A stretch of 64,000 bases of DNA from Flavobacterium jumunjinense (GCF_021650975.2 NZ_CP091285.1:3410001-3474000); one strand, 5' to 3'. Positions 53,063 through 62,028 are shown, numbered from the stretch's first letter. Notes: generated from the sequence alone by a model not told the origin. Program-made: numbers and translations.

Positions 53063-54535
53063 ATGAAAGCACACACTACTAAAATTATTGGAGAAGGTCT
53101 AACCTACGATGATGTTCTTCTTATCCCAAATTATTCTCAAATACTCCCAAGAGAAGTTAGTATTCAGTCAAAATTTTCAAGAAATATCACATTAAACGTT
53201 CCAATTGCTTCTGCAGCTATGGATACCGTTACAGAAAGTGCAATGGCAATTGCAATGGCACAAGAAGGAGGAATTGGCGTTTTACATAAAAACATGACTA
53301 TAGAGCAGCAGGCTGCTAAAGTTAGAAAAGTAAAACGTGCAGAATCTGGAATGATAATCGATCCTGTAACTTTACTTTTAACAGCTACTGTTGGCGATGC
53401 TAAAAAAGCAATGAAAGAACATGGTATTGGCGGAATTCCTGTAGTAGATGAGACTATGACTTTGAAAGGAATTGTAACTAATAGAGATTTACGTTTCGAA
53501 AAAGTAAACGAAAGACCTATTACTGAGGTTATGACTTCTGAAAATTTAGTAACAGCTAAAGTAGGGACAACGTTACAACAAGCAGAAGAAATTTTACAAA
53601 ACCATAAAATTGAAAAATTATTAGTGGTTTCGGAAGGTAACAAATTAGCGGGTTTAATTACCTTTAGAGATATAACAAAACTAACTCAAAAGCCTATTGC
53701 CAATAAAGATACATTTGGTCGATTGAGAGTAGCAGCAGCTTTGGGTGTAACAGCAGATGCAGTAGAAAGAGCTAGCGCACTTGTTCACGCAGGAGTGGAT
53801 GCTGTAATTATTGATACTGCTCACGGGCACACTAAAGGAGTTGTAGATGTTTTAAAAGCTGTGAAAGCTGCTTTTCCAAATTTAGATGTTGTAGTAGGAA
53901 ATATCGCAACACCAGAAGCCGCACAATATTTAGTTGAAAATGGAGCAGATGGAGTTAAAGTAGGAATTGGTCCAGGATCAATTTGTACTACACGTGTGGT
54001 GGCAGGAGTAGGTTTTCCACAATTTTCAGCAGTACTAGAAGTAGCAGCTGCAATAAAAGGAAGTGGCGTTCCAGTAATTGCTGATGGAGGAATTCGTTAC
54101 ACAGGAGATATTCCAAAAGCAATGGCAGCAGGAGCCGATTGTGTAATGCTAGGTTCATTATTAGCAGGAACAAAAGAATCTCCAGGAGAAACTATTATTT
54201 TTGAAGGAAGAAAATTCAAATCTTATAGAGGAATGGGTTCAGTAGAAGCAATGAAGGAAGGTTCTAAAGATCGTTATTTTCAAGATGTTGAAGACGATGT
54301 TAAGAAATTAGTTCCAGAAGGTATTGTAGGTAGAGTGCCATACAAAGGAGAATTAGCAGAAAGTATGCTACAATTTATTGGTGGACTTCGTGCAGGTATG
54401 GGATATTGTGGTGCTAAAGACATTCCAACTCTTCAAGAAACGGGTCGTTTCATTAGAATTACAGCAAGTGGAATAGGGGAAAGTCATCCACATAACGTAA
54501 CAATTACTAAAGAAGCGCCAAATTATTCAAGATAA
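53063..54535 (+). CDS. guaB: IMP dehydrogenase
   Basis: 490 residues. It oxidises IMP to XMP, the committed step to GMP. The barrel N-part has LTYDDVLLIPNYSQILPREV, then two CBS domains at about 95-210 (VTLLLTATVGDAKKAMKEHG, VMTSENLVTAKVGTTLQQAE). The catalytic loop GPGSICTTRVV holds Cys308, and the flap block KSYRGMGSVEAMKEGSKDRY follows. It has its own -7 box and ends in a strong convergent terminator. Confidence 0.97.
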   Translation: MKAHTTKIIGEGLTYDDVLLIPNYSQILPREVSIQSKFSRNITLNVPIASAAMDTVTESAMAIAMAQEGGIGVLHKNMTIEQQAAKVRKVKRAESGMIIDPVTLLLTATVGDAKKAMKEHGIGGIPVVDETMTLKGIVTNRDLRFEKVNERPITEVMTSENLVTAKVGTTLQQAEEILQNHKIEKLLVVSEGNKLAGLITFRDITKLTQKPIANKDTFGRLRVAAALGVTADAVERASALVHAGVDAVIIDTAHGHTKGVVDVLKAVKAAFPNLDVVVGNIATPEAAQYLVENGADGVKVGIGPGSICTTRVVAGVGFPQFSAVLEVAAAIKGSGVPVIADGGIRYTGDIPKAMAAGADCVMLGSLLAGTKESPGETIIFEGRKFKSYRGMGSVEAMKEGSKDRYFQDVEDDVKKLVPEGIVGRVPYKGELAESMLQFIGGLRAGMGYCGAKDIPTLQETGRFIRITASGIGESHPHNVTITKEAPNYSR

Positions 54536-54558
54536 AAAACAATATAGTATATATATAG

Positions 54559-54592
54559 AAAAGCAGTTTAGAACATCGTCTAAACTGCTTTT
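54559..54592. terminator. Bidirectional terminator after guaB
   Basis: AAAAGCAGTTTAGA and TCTAAACTGCTTTT form a perfect 14-bp stem with a 6-nt loop, T-run on the plus strand; convergent genes on both sides. Confidence 0.85.
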
Positions 54593-54613
54593 TTGGGTTA
54601 TATAGAATTGCAA

Positions 54614-55507
54614 CTACATCAATTCTATAAATAGTTTTTTAATAAGTTTAATTTCATCTACATACATTGTTTTTTTACGCGTAGCAAAATGTAAAGTATT
54701 TTTTAAGGGCTTTTTTCCTTTCCAAATTAACTGAATTTGATGGTTGTCTAATTCTTTTTTACATAAAAAATCAGGCACAACTGCAAGACCTTTTCCGCTA
54801 CTTAAGCAACGTACAATTGAATTTAAATTGGGTACGATATAATTGGGACGAAAATCGGCATTCTTATTGAAATTTAATTGCCAAAATCGACGTAAGTGTT
54901 CCATATCTCCAGTTGTTCCATACCATTTTTGCTGCTTTAACCAGTTTTCAGTTTCTTCAAGATTGTTCTTTTTTTCAAGAGCTTTAAATTCGGAAGCATT
55001 TATTTCATTTCCACCAACCAAAACAATAGTTTCCGATGAAAAAGCTTCATAATCGATTGTATTTTTAGGAACAATTTGAGGTGTAATGATAAGATCTAGA
55101 ATACCTTTTTCTAAATTTTCAACCATTTCTGGATATTCTCCAAACTGTATAATCACATTAAAAGGAAGTGTAGAAATATATTGTTCTAAAGTAATTTGAA
55201 AGGTTTCAAAACACATTCCAATACTAATTGTAGGTGTATGTTTTTCGGTACTTCTCTGAAAGTTTTTCTCAGCTTCTTCAAGTTTGCTTAATGCATTAAC
55301 TATAAAGTTATATAAAACTTTTCCTCTTTCAGTCGGAATCATTTTTCTTCCTGTACGATTAAAAAGTTTGTATCCAACATAGTTTTCCAATGAACTCAAA
55401 TGCAAACTAACACCAGGTTGAGAAATGAATAATTCAACTGCTGCACCTGTTAATGTTCCTGTTTTATAAATTGCTTTAAAAGTGCGATACCATTCTAAAT
55501 TTACCAT
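54614..55507 (-). CDS. LysR-family transcriptional regulator
   Basis: 297 residues. The N-terminal winged helix-turn-helix (EWYRTFKAIYKTGTLTGAAVELFISQPGVSLHLSSLENYVGYKLFNR) is followed by a substrate-binding domain (ISIGMCFETFQITLEQYIST...LDLIITPQIV...GKGLAVVPDFLCKKEL). It is divergent from the quinone reductase/monooxygenase pair, the usual layout for a LysR regulator and its target. Both promoters fall in the 99-nt gap. The inducer is probably a quinone or electrophile, by analogy. Confidence 0.92.
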   Translation of the reverse strand: MVNLEWYRTFKAIYKTGTLTGAAVELFISQPGVSLHLSSLENYVGYKLFNRTGRKMIPTERGKVLYNFIVNALSKLEEAEKNFQRSTEKHTPTISIGMCFETFQITLEQYISTLPFNVIIQFGEYPEMVENLEKGILDLIITPQIVPKNTIDYEAFSSETIVLVGGNEINASEFKALEKKNNLEETENWLKQQKWYGTTGDMEHLRRFWQLNFNKNADFRPNYIVPNLNSIVRCLSSGKGLAVVPDFLCKKELDNHQIQLIWKGKKPLKNTLHFATRKKTMYVDEIKLIKKLFIELM

Positions 55508-55529
55508 ATTAGTTATTATAATTATAATA

Positions 55530-55581
55530 CAAAGGTATGATTTATATTATTTTTATGATATTATATTGAGTTGTAAATTTG
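55530..55581. promoter_or_regulatory. Divergent -7 boxes between lysR-type gene and quinone reductase gene
   Basis: On the minus strand TACCTTTG (55537-55530) faces the LysR gene; on the plus strand TAAATTTG (55574-55581) faces the reductase gene at 55607. The ATGAT/ATCAT-like sequence between them is the natural place for a LysR operator. Confidence 0.4.
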
Positions 55582-55606
55582 CTGAGTAAATAAAAAGATA
55601 GTCAGT

Positions 55607-56200
55607 ATGAAAAAAATATTTGTAATAAATGGAGGTCAAAAGTTTGGTCATTCAGGAGGAAAATTTAACGAATCAATAACAAAAGAAACAATTGCATTTT
55701 TCGAAAATAATTCTAGTTTTGAAGTGCAATCTACAGATATAAATAATGATTATATTCCCGCAGAAGAAGTAGAAAAATTTGCTTGGGCAGATGTTATTAT
55801 TTATCACACACCTATTTGGTGGTTTCAGTTACCTTTTGGTTTTAAAGAGTATATTGATGTTGTTTTTACAGAAGGCCATGAAAAAGGAATTTACTTTAAT
55901 GATGGTCGTTCGTCTACAAATCCAACTCGAAATTATGGAACAGGTGGTATGCTTAAAGGTAAAAAATACTTAGTAACAAGTTCTTGGAATGCTCCAAAGG
56001 AAGCTTTTACTTTGAAAGATGAGTTTTTTAATGAAACCAGTGTTGATAATGGAGTATTGTTTGGATTTCATCGTATGAATGCATTTACAGGTATGACACC
56101 ATTAGAGACTTTGCATTTTCATGATATTGAAAAAAATGCAGATGTTCCAAAAGAAATTAAAAGATATCAAGAACATTTAACAAAACTATTTATACAATAA
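55607..56200 (+). CDS. NAD(P)H:quinone oxidoreductase, flavodoxin-like (MdaB-type)
   Basis: 197 residues. Start VINGGQKFGHSGGKFN (FMN/FAD phosphate loop), then WADVIIYHTPIWWFQLPFGFKEYIDVVF (the characteristic P-x-W-W-x-x-P substrate/flavin block) and LVTSSWNAPKEAF. The family carries out two-electron quinone reduction, avoiding semiquinone radicals. The next gene, a YgiN-like monooxygenase, follows after 2 nt. The MdaB/YgiN pair forms a quinone redox cycle in E. coli. It is probably regulated by the divergent LysR protein. Confidence 0.9.
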   Translation: MKKIFVINGGQKFGHSGGKFNESITKETIAFFENNSSFEVQSTDINNDYIPAEEVEKFAWADVIIYHTPIWWFQLPFGFKEYIDVVFTEGHEKGIYFNDGRSSTNPTRNYGTGGMLKGKKYLVTSSWNAPKEAFTLKDEFFNETSVDNGVLFGFHRMNAFTGMTPLETLHFHDIEKNADVPKEIKRYQEHLTKLFIQ

Positions 56201-56202
56201 TT

Positions 56203-56493
56203 ATGGCTATACATTTAACAGTAATTTTAAAAGCTAAAGAAGAACTTACTAATGAAGTAAAAAATCAGTTATTTCAATTAGTGGAGCATTCAAGAAAAGA
56301 AAAAGGTTGTTTGCAATATGACTTGCATCAGAGTACTACTGAATCGAATGTATTTGTTTTACATGAGGTTTGGGAAAATCAAGAAATTTTGGATTTGCAT
56401 AATTCTCAGGACTATTTAAAGAATTTTTTCGCACTTGCTCCAAGTTTGTTGGCAGTGACACCAAATGTTATTTTTACGAATAAACTCGTTTAA
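56203..56493 (+). CDS. ABM-family quinol monooxygenase (YgiN-like)
   Basis: 96 residues. Dimeric ferredoxin-like ABM fold: a start with IHLTVILKAKEELTNEVK, LVEHSRKEKGCLQYDLHQST and FVLHEVWENQEILDLHNSQ, the typical order of strands and the EVW/HE pattern. It should oxidise quinols or related phenols without cofactors. Coupled to the quinone reductase gene (2-nt gap). Confidence 0.88.
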   Translation: MAIHLTVILKAKEELTNEVKNQLFQLVEHSRKEKGCLQYDLHQSTTESNVFVLHEVWENQEILDLHNSQDYLKNFFALAPSLLAVTPNVIFTNKLV

Positions 56494-56540
56494 AAAAACA
56501 AAAGGAGTACCGACTTATATCGTACTCCTTTTGTTTTTTT
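56492..56540. terminator. Bidirectional terminator after the monooxygenase gene
   Basis: Near-perfect 19-bp inverted repeat (core ACAAAAGGAGTAC / GTACTCCTTTTGT) with an 11-nt loop and A/T runs on both sides; convergent genes. Confidence 0.85.
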
Positions 56541-56566
56541 ATATAAACACTTCTGTAAGCTTAAAA

Positions 56567-57400
56567 TTATTGTTGCTTAAACTTGAAGAGTAAATCTTTA
56601 AAAGCAATACCAATTCTAAGTTTATGAGTATCTTGGTTGTAATTAATTAAATCTTCAGAATACCCTAAATAGTATTGCAAATAAATGTATTGATTATTTT
56701 TCTTAGAGATTTTATAATTTACACCTAGCATAAGACTACCTTTCCAATCGAAGCTAAAAGCTTTTCTAAAATCACTTTCCAGTATTAAATTTTCATTCAA
56801 TTTGTAGGCTAAATCAATATTTCCGAAACCTCTATAATCGGTAATATCATTATTATCTGGTTTGTCTCCAATAGGAACCCAAGCTTTAATTCCACCTGTA
56901 AAATTATTGCTTAAATAACGCATATAATACAAAGAGAGAAAATTCCAACTTCTTGAAAACTCTAAATCTCGACCATTCGATTCGTGTTCATATTGAAGCA
57001 TCATTAATTCATTTAGCTTTCCACTCTTAAAAAAAGGTTTAATAACTGCCAGTCCAGGATTATAATTTGTTTCTCTAAAGGGTAAAGATTTTTTATAAAT
57101 GTCCCAAAAAGCCTTTTGTTTGTAAGTAAAAAACAAAAAAGTGTTCCAAGGTAAAGTAGCATTTGTTACTCTTTGTTTGAAACCGATTTGCATTTTGGCA
57201 TCGCTATTATTACTATTAGGTGTTTCTCCTAGTGTAGTTCCAGAAATAATATAATTATCTCCAAATATTGTAAAAGAAGGCATTTCTTCTACAACATTTT
57301 TAAATTGAATACTATCTATAGCTGTGTTCGATTGCGCTTTTGTTTTTTGGTTAAAAAAGAGAGATAGTGCAAATAATAAAAGTAAATTGTTATATTTCAT
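56567..57400 (-). CDS. pldA: Outer-membrane phospholipase A
   Basis: 277 residues from ATG 57400, where a clean signal peptide starts (KYNNLLLLFALSLFFNQKTKAQ); an ATG 48 nt upstream is less likely. It is a 12-strand barrel enzyme with the active-site motif HESNGR (the family's H-x-S-N-G, His-Ser) in LMMLQYEHESNGRDLEFS. LGETPNSNNSDAKMQIGFKQRV and the C-terminal KLRIGIAFKDLLFKF are barrel strands. It hydrolyses mislocalised phospholipids in the outer leaflet. Confidence 0.9.
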   Translation of the reverse strand: MKYNNLLLLFALSLFFNQKTKAQSNTAIDSIQFKNVVEEMPSFTIFGDNYIISGTTLGETPNSNNSDAKMQIGFKQRVTNATLPWNTFLFFTYKQKAFWDIYKKSLPFRETNYNPGLAVIKPFFKSGKLNELMMLQYEHESNGRDLEFSRSWNFLSLYYMRYLSNNFTGGIKAWVPIGDKPDNNDITDYRGFGNIDLAYKLNENLILESDFRKAFSFDWKGSLMLGVNYKISKKNNQYIYLQYYLGYSEDLINYNQDTHKLRIGIAFKDLLFKFKQQ

Positions 57401-58100
57401 AGGGTTTTTAAGTGCAATAAAGAACTTTGTTTTTTTTTGAAGTCGCAATTTACTAACTAATATTTTTTTTATGTGTAATTAAAGTGATTTTTTCGAATTC
57501 TAATAGCACTTAAATTAATTTTCTTTTATGAGTTATTAAGAACGGAACGTTAAAAAGGATGAAGAAAGATAAAAAAGTAGAAATAACCAATCATAAATTA
57601 TTTTATGAATTTGAATTTTCAAATCTCAAATTAGATTAAATTTTCATTATTAATTTATTGTTGGTTGCAATTTTAAAACTCTTAATGCGATATAAAATTG
57701 CTTTTTAATTACCTTTTATACATCAAAAAAACATACAGCACTCTCATTCTTATTTTGCTTTTTCAGGTTGAATTTCACAAACATTATTTGTATTGATGGT
57801 TCATTTTTCATCAAAAAAAAGCATCGATTTTATTTAAAATAAATAAAGAGCGTAATTTTTCCATTTTATCATCCAAACATTTGGTCGCCAGAATATTTAT
57901 AAACACAAGTTATTATAAAACCAGTTCTAACAATTACGTATCAAAACAATGCATGAAAAGCGGAACGTATCTTACAAAAACTGGAGAAAGCTTGTTTATT
58001 TTCAAATTCAATTTAAACAGACGTTTTAGTACATCCTACATTTAAAATCGAATAGAAATGTGAAAAATAATATCAATTCTTCTCTTTTGCGCAGTATGCA
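57401..58100. other. 700-nt gene-free stretch
   Basis: AT-rich. I see no intact frame or clear remnant and no repeat. It ends at the palindrome described next. It separates pldA from the unrecognised 606-aa gene. Confidence 0.5.
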
Positions 58101-58112
58101 TGATAATTATCA
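58101..58112. promoter_or_regulatory. TGATAATTATCA palindrome upstream of the 606-aa gene
   Basis: The same perfect 12-bp palindrome as at 11651-11662, flanked here by GCA and TTC, which extends toward the Fur-like GATAATTATCATTC. It lies 54 nt upstream of ATG 58167. Confidence 0.4.
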
Positions 58113-58166
58113 TTCTTTACTTCAATGATTTTTACAATTTTCGTAGCTTCAAAATTGAACAATTAT

Positions 58167-59987
58167 ATGAAAACACAAAACAATCATACTTTCCATATTC
58201 CAGTAATGGGCTTGGCGTATACAATAGACAGTCCAATTAGAATTGCACATTTCGGTATATCATCTGTTGTGTCTATAACTGATGATGACTTAATTGAAAA
58301 AATGCGTGCTTTTTATAGTGAAAAATTTAGTGTTCCTTATCAAGAAATTACACAAAAATTTCATGATTATCGCGCAGAAAGAATTACCCATTATTTAAAC
58401 TTAATGGATACTATTGTAAACGATAAATTCGATAAATTTAAAACAGAATTAACAGAAAGTAAATCAGCTTTAGAGAATTACATTGCATTGCTTCCTAATA
58501 AATCGGACGTTAAAAAAACCTTGCAAAAATTTATAGATGAAGGTATTTGTTTTAAAGATGCATTAAGAAAGTTTTTAGAAAAAAATAGCTCATTAGGTGA
58601 AATAGATGTCAATATCATGACAAAAGTAGATAAAGACAATTATGATGGAAAAGAAAAATTACCAACAGAGTTTAATGATGCACATGCTGCATTACGAGGT
58701 TTTGCTAATAGTAATTTAAGCTCTTCTGTTGTACTTTCAGCAGGAATGAATCCTAGATTGTATAGCTATTTTGAAAACTTCCCAGATTTCTTTCCAAATG
58801 AAAATGCATTTCTAAAAAAGAAAATAATTTTAAAAGTCAGCGATTATCGTTCGGCATTAATTCAAGGTAGTTTTTTAGCTAAAAAAGGACTTTGGGTTTC
58901 TGAATATCGAATTGAATCTGGATTAAATTGTGGTGGTCACGCTTTTGCAACAGATGGTTTATTATTAGGTCCAATTTTAGAAGAGTTTAAAACAAAAAGA
59001 AAGGAACTTATTAATGCTACACATGATTTACTAGTGAAAGCATTAGAAATAAAACAAATGTCCGTTCCAAAAGAACCTTTGCCTTTAAAAATTACTGCTC
59101 AAGGCGGAGTTGGAACGGCTGAAGAACATGAGTTTTTATTAGAAAATTACAATTTAGAATCGGTGGGTTGGGGTTCTCCTTTTTTATTGGTTCCAGAGGC
59201 AACTTCATTAGACATAGAAACAAGAGAATTATTAGCAAACGCTAAAGAAAACGATTTCTATTTAAGTAATATTTCTCCACTTGGTGTTCCATTTAATTCT
59301 ATTAAAGGCGTTTCTAATGATTTTTGGAAAGAAAAAAGAATTAACGATAATAAAGCAGGAAGCTCTTGTCCGAAGAAGTTCTTAGCCTTAAACAAACAAT
59401 ATGATGACGTTGGACTTTGTACTGCTTCCAAAAAATACCAAGACATTAAGTTAAGCGAACTAGAAGAAAGTAAAAATCAGTTATCAAATACAGCATTTTC
59501 CAAACAAAAAGCAATAATTACAGACAAAGCTTGTCTTTGTGTTGGCTTAGCAAATGCTTCCTATTTAGAAAATAATATGGAAATTAAAGGGCAACAACAA
59601 GGAGTAGTTATCTGTCCTGGTCCAAATTTAGCCTATTTTAATAAAGAGGTCTCTCTAAAAGAAATGGTGCAACATATTTATGGGAATGCTACTATTTTGA
59701 AAGATATAAATCGTCCAAATGTATTTATAAATGAACTTAAAATGTATGTGGACTATTTCGTAAATGAGGTAAATGTTTATACAACAGCGATTACAAATGC
59801 TCAACTAAAAAAAGTAAATAGTTTTAAAAGTAATATATTAGAAGGAATAGAATATTATAAAAATACTTTTTCTAAAACAACATTTTTTAAGATGGAAAGA
59901 GAAGCCGTTTTAAATGAACTTGAAAATTATAAAGAGCAACTATTAAAAAGCATAACAAGTACTAATAAACGTCATGAAACAGCATAA
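58167..59987 (+). CDS. Unrecognised 606-aa protein with Cys-rich motifs, possible (flavin) barrel
   Basis: 606 residues from ATG 58167 (MKTQNNHTFHIPVMGLAYTID); an ATG 42 nt upstream adds an unlikely extension. No signal peptide. Features: SPIRIAHFGISSVVSITDDD and, later, KITAQGGVGTAEEHEFLLENY...VGWGSPFLLVPEAT recall a TIM-barrel flavoprotein of the nitronate monooxygenase/FabK type. Cysteines are clustered in four blocks: GSSCPKKF, GLCTASKKY, ACLCVGLA and VICPGPN, which could hold a metal cluster. A palindrome resembling a Fur/FNR site precedes it. I do not recognise the family; an enzyme with a redox cofactor is a guess. Confidence 0.6.
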   Translation: MKTQNNHTFHIPVMGLAYTIDSPIRIAHFGISSVVSITDDDLIEKMRAFYSEKFSVPYQEITQKFHDYRAERITHYLNLMDTIVNDKFDKFKTELTESKSALENYIALLPNKSDVKKTLQKFIDEGICFKDALRKFLEKNSSLGEIDVNIMTKVDKDNYDGKEKLPTEFNDAHAALRGFANSNLSSSVVLSAGMNPRLYSYFENFPDFFPNENAFLKKKIILKVSDYRSALIQGSFLAKKGLWVSEYRIESGLNCGGHAFATDGLLLGPILEEFKTKRKELINATHDLLVKALEIKQMSVPKEPLPLKITAQGGVGTAEEHEFLLENYNLESVGWGSPFLLVPEATSLDIETRELLANAKENDFYLSNISPLGVPFNSIKGVSNDFWKEKRINDNKAGSSCPKKFLALNKQYDDVGLCTASKKYQDIKLSELEESKNQLSNTAFSKQKAIITDKACLCVGLANASYLENNMEIKGQQQGVVICPGPNLAYFNKEVSLKEMVQHIYGNATILKDINRPNVFINELKMYVDYFVNEVNVYTTAITNAQLKKVNSFKSNILEGIEYYKNTFSKTTFFKMEREAVLNELENYKEQLLKSITSTNKRHETA

Positions 59988-60003
59988 TTCTTAGCTTGTC
60001 TTA

Positions 60004-60192
60004 ATAGGTATAACATTATTTGCACAAGAAATAGATGCAAATTTGCAAATAAACTTATTAGCATTAAATACTGGTTTTCAATATGAAGAGCCTATATTGA
60101 TCTAGTTGCTTCTTATGAATTGTATAAAAACATCGGAATTTCAGCCAGATATTCACCAATATTTGGTTCATATACTTTTGAAGTTTTATAAG
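60004..60192 (+). pseudogene. Remnant of a small outer-membrane protein gene
   Basis: One frame has IGITLFAQEIDANLQINLLALNTGFQYEEP (the end of a signal peptide and the mature start) and stops at TAG 60103-60105. Another frame then gives DLVASYELYKNIGISARYSP followed by IFGSYTFEVL and a stop at 60190-60192. The head and the tail of the gene appear joined by a deletion that also changed the frame. The family is not known; the alternating strands suggest a barrel. Confidence 0.45.
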
Positions 60193-60293
60193 TAGAAAAT
60201 AAAATAAAGGATTAGATAATAATTGGGCTTTTGTTATGATTAACATTAACCAAAGAATATTTATATCCTCAAAATAGTTAATTGGTTGTTAGA

Positions 60294-60332
60294 AAAAAAA
60301 GACTGTGTCATTCATTAGGCATAGTCTTTTTT
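60294..60332. terminator. Terminator-like hairpin with no adjacent intact gene
   Basis: AAAAAAGACTGTG and CATAGTCTTTTTT pair with one bulge; T-run on the plus strand. It lies between remnants and probably ended the former gene upstream. Confidence 0.6.
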
Positions 60333-60339
60333 ATTTCAG

Positions 60340-60609
60340 TTTCACCTAAAAAAGGAGAAAAGCGCGGTTATTTTAGTCCATTATTATCAGGAAGAAGCCA
60401 TACAAGAAATTGCCGATTACGTAGACGTAAATTGTTCCCCTGAAATTAAAGCACTTTCAGATATTTTTTGTACCTCTTCTAATGCCTTAAAAATTGCAAA
60501 TTCTGTTGCAAAAGAAACACCAATAATATTTGCTCCCGATAAAAATTTAGGCAAGTATATTATGGAAAAGGTAGCGATAACGAAAACCTACCATTTACAA
60601 ATGCTTTAG
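60340..60609 (+). pseudogene. nadA: Internally deleted quinolinate synthase (nadA) fragment
   Basis: The frame reads [20 protein letters not shown] followed by EIADYVD, the N-terminal block of NadA. It jumps in frame to [20 protein letters not shown] and [16 protein letters not shown], the block around the second cluster cysteine of NadA. About 80 residues between them, with the first cluster Cys, are missing. After KYI the frame leaves NadA ([11 protein letters not shown]...) and stops at 60609. It cannot be functional, and an intact nadA must exist elsewhere. No start codon is seen in frame. Confidence 0.75.
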
Positions 60610-60893
60610 CCGATACGAGTAAAATGCAATTTAAGAAAAGAAAATTTGGTTCAGAGTTAAGGATTCAAGGGAACCTAATGCATCCCTATTATGCTCCAAA
60701 TTATGGAGAAGTTAAAAAGCCTTATTATGCCATTTTGAATTTTGGCTCTCATTATATTTTTAATAGATATACATTCAACTTAAAAATGGGAATTGAAAAT
60801 ATATTAGATAGTGAGTATACCACTTTTGCAGATAGGAATACGATACCAAGAATGGGAAGAAATGGGTTTACGAATGTCCTTTTTTCTTTTTGA
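60558..60893 (+). pseudogene. C-terminal remnant of a TonB-dependent receptor
   Basis: From about 60558, in the frame different from the nadA fragment, runs [20 protein letters not shown], then KFGSELRIQGN, YYAPNYGEVKKPYYAILNFG, LKMGIENILDSEYTTFADRN and RNGFTNVLFSF with the stop at 60893. These are the last barrel strands and aromatic C-terminus of a TonB-dependent receptor (N-[IV]-L-D-x-x-Y is diagnostic). The ATG at 60624 is inside this segment and is not a true start. The upstream about 85% of the gene is missing. Confidence 0.75.
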
Positions 60894-60895
60894 AG

Positions 60896-61696
60896 CTATT
60901 CTTCTATAATCGCTTTGTAATGCATTTTAACTTGCTCTTCTCCGTATTTTCTTTCTAATTGTTTGATGGTAAAATGAGCTTCGGCCATTTTTTGAAAATG
61001 ATTCATAAAGACTAAGTTAAGTGTGCCAGCACCTATTGCACCAGCAATAGGTATTCCTTCTGCGGCAAATTTTTCTAATGCTGTAATTTTAAAGCGCGTC
61101 GTTATTTTTGTTATCAACTGCATTATTGGTGCACTAGTTGCTAATTTATTAATTGCTGTTTTTAATCCGTTTTCTGTTATGTATTTTGAAGAGGCATCTA
61201 TTGCTGTTCTTAGTCCCATTCGTATAGCATAATAACTCGTTTCTAAACTATCATCTTCTTTTGATGTACCACCTAAAGCAAAAATAGTTAAACATTCTAA
61301 TTGCGTTTCAGTTGTATGAATGTCTTCCCCTTTGCTACGTGCAATATCTAAAATAGAGCGCATCATCATTTTAGTTGTAAAGAGTAAATCGGCAGAAAAA
61401 CCAACAAAACCTAAAAACCCCAAGCCTATGCCAGAAGCGGTTACTGATGTTTTATAGATACTACTTTTTGGTTTTTTAAAAGGTTTGTCCTTATGCATGG
61501 TTAGCAAATTGGTCTTCATTACTTTCAATAAAACATTTTGAGCTATTTTAGAGACTTTAGATTGAGCTGTTTTGGGTAGGTAATTGATTGTGCTTTCTAG
61601 TTTATCGCCTACATAGTTCACTCCGCTCATTATGAGACCTATGTTTTCTAGGTTGCTTTTTGCCTGTCTTAATAGCTTTTGTTCTTCGGGTGTCAT
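60896..61696 (-). CDS. EcsC-family protein
   Basis: 266 residues. EcsC-domain features: LPKTAQSKVSKIAQNVLLKVM, ASGIGLGFLGFVGFSADLLFTTKMMMRSILDIARSKGED (hydrophobic and helical), LECLTIFALGGTSKEDDSL and AGAIGAGTLNLVFMNHFQKMAEAHF. The name comes from a Bacillus ABC-transporter operon, but the biochemical role of the family is unknown. It seems to be a membrane-associated helical protein. Its stop lies 2 nt after the remnant stop on the other strand. Confidence 0.85.
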   Translation of the reverse strand: MTPEEQKLLRQAKSNLENIGLIMSGVNYVGDKLESTINYLPKTAQSKVSKIAQNVLLKVMKTNLLTMHKDKPFKKPKSSIYKTSVTASGIGLGFLGFVGFSADLLFTTKMMMRSILDIARSKGEDIHTTETQLECLTIFALGGTSKEDDSLETSYYAIRMGLRTAIDASSKYITENGLKTAINKLATSAPIMQLITKITTRFKITALEKFAAEGIPIAGAIGAGTLNLVFMNHFQKMAEAHFTIKQLERKYGEEQVKMHYKAIIEE

Positions 61697-61990
61697 ATAC
61701 TATTTTCTTTTATTAAACAGCGAATAATCATTTATCCTCGATTATTAATTTTAAGGACAATCTTTACCTATTGTTGTTATGCTGCAATTTACACTTTTTA
61801 CGCAATATTTTTCTTGGAATGCAAGTGATAAAAGGTATAAATAATAACAACAGGTATAATGCTTTTAATTTTTGAACAACAACGGCTAGTATATAAATGT
61901 AAAAAAAGATGAAATAGGGTAGGAATGGTGATTGTGTTTCCAAATGAACTCATTAAAACTCGGAAGGAAAGCAGAGATAACTCTTTGATG
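61697..61990. other. Gene-free stretch upstream of the EcsC-like gene
   Basis: About 300 nt, AT-rich, with no frame or repeat of note apart from a fragment resembling the ACAACGG element near 61889. Confidence 0.4.
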
Positions 61991-61994
61991 TTCT

Positions 61995-62028
61995 TGATAA
62001 AAAAGCCCTCTAGAGAGTCTAGAGGGCT
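61995..62028 (-). terminator. Terminator of the mini-histone gene
   Basis: AGCCCTCTAGA (62004-62014) and TCTAGAGGGCT (62018-62028) form a perfect 11-bp stem with a 3-nt loop, followed on the minus strand by six Ts. Confidence 0.9.

Noticed and set aside
53164..53643. 159-codon minus-strand open frame inside guaB
   Set aside because: It is fully covered by the strongly conserved guaB coding sequence on the other strand; low-complexity Ser/Thr/Ile translation; a shadow frame.
60624..60893. Intact 89-aa gene starting at ATG 60624
   Set aside because: Similarity to TonB-receptor barrel strands continues upstream of this ATG, so it is the tail of a truncated gene and not a small gene.
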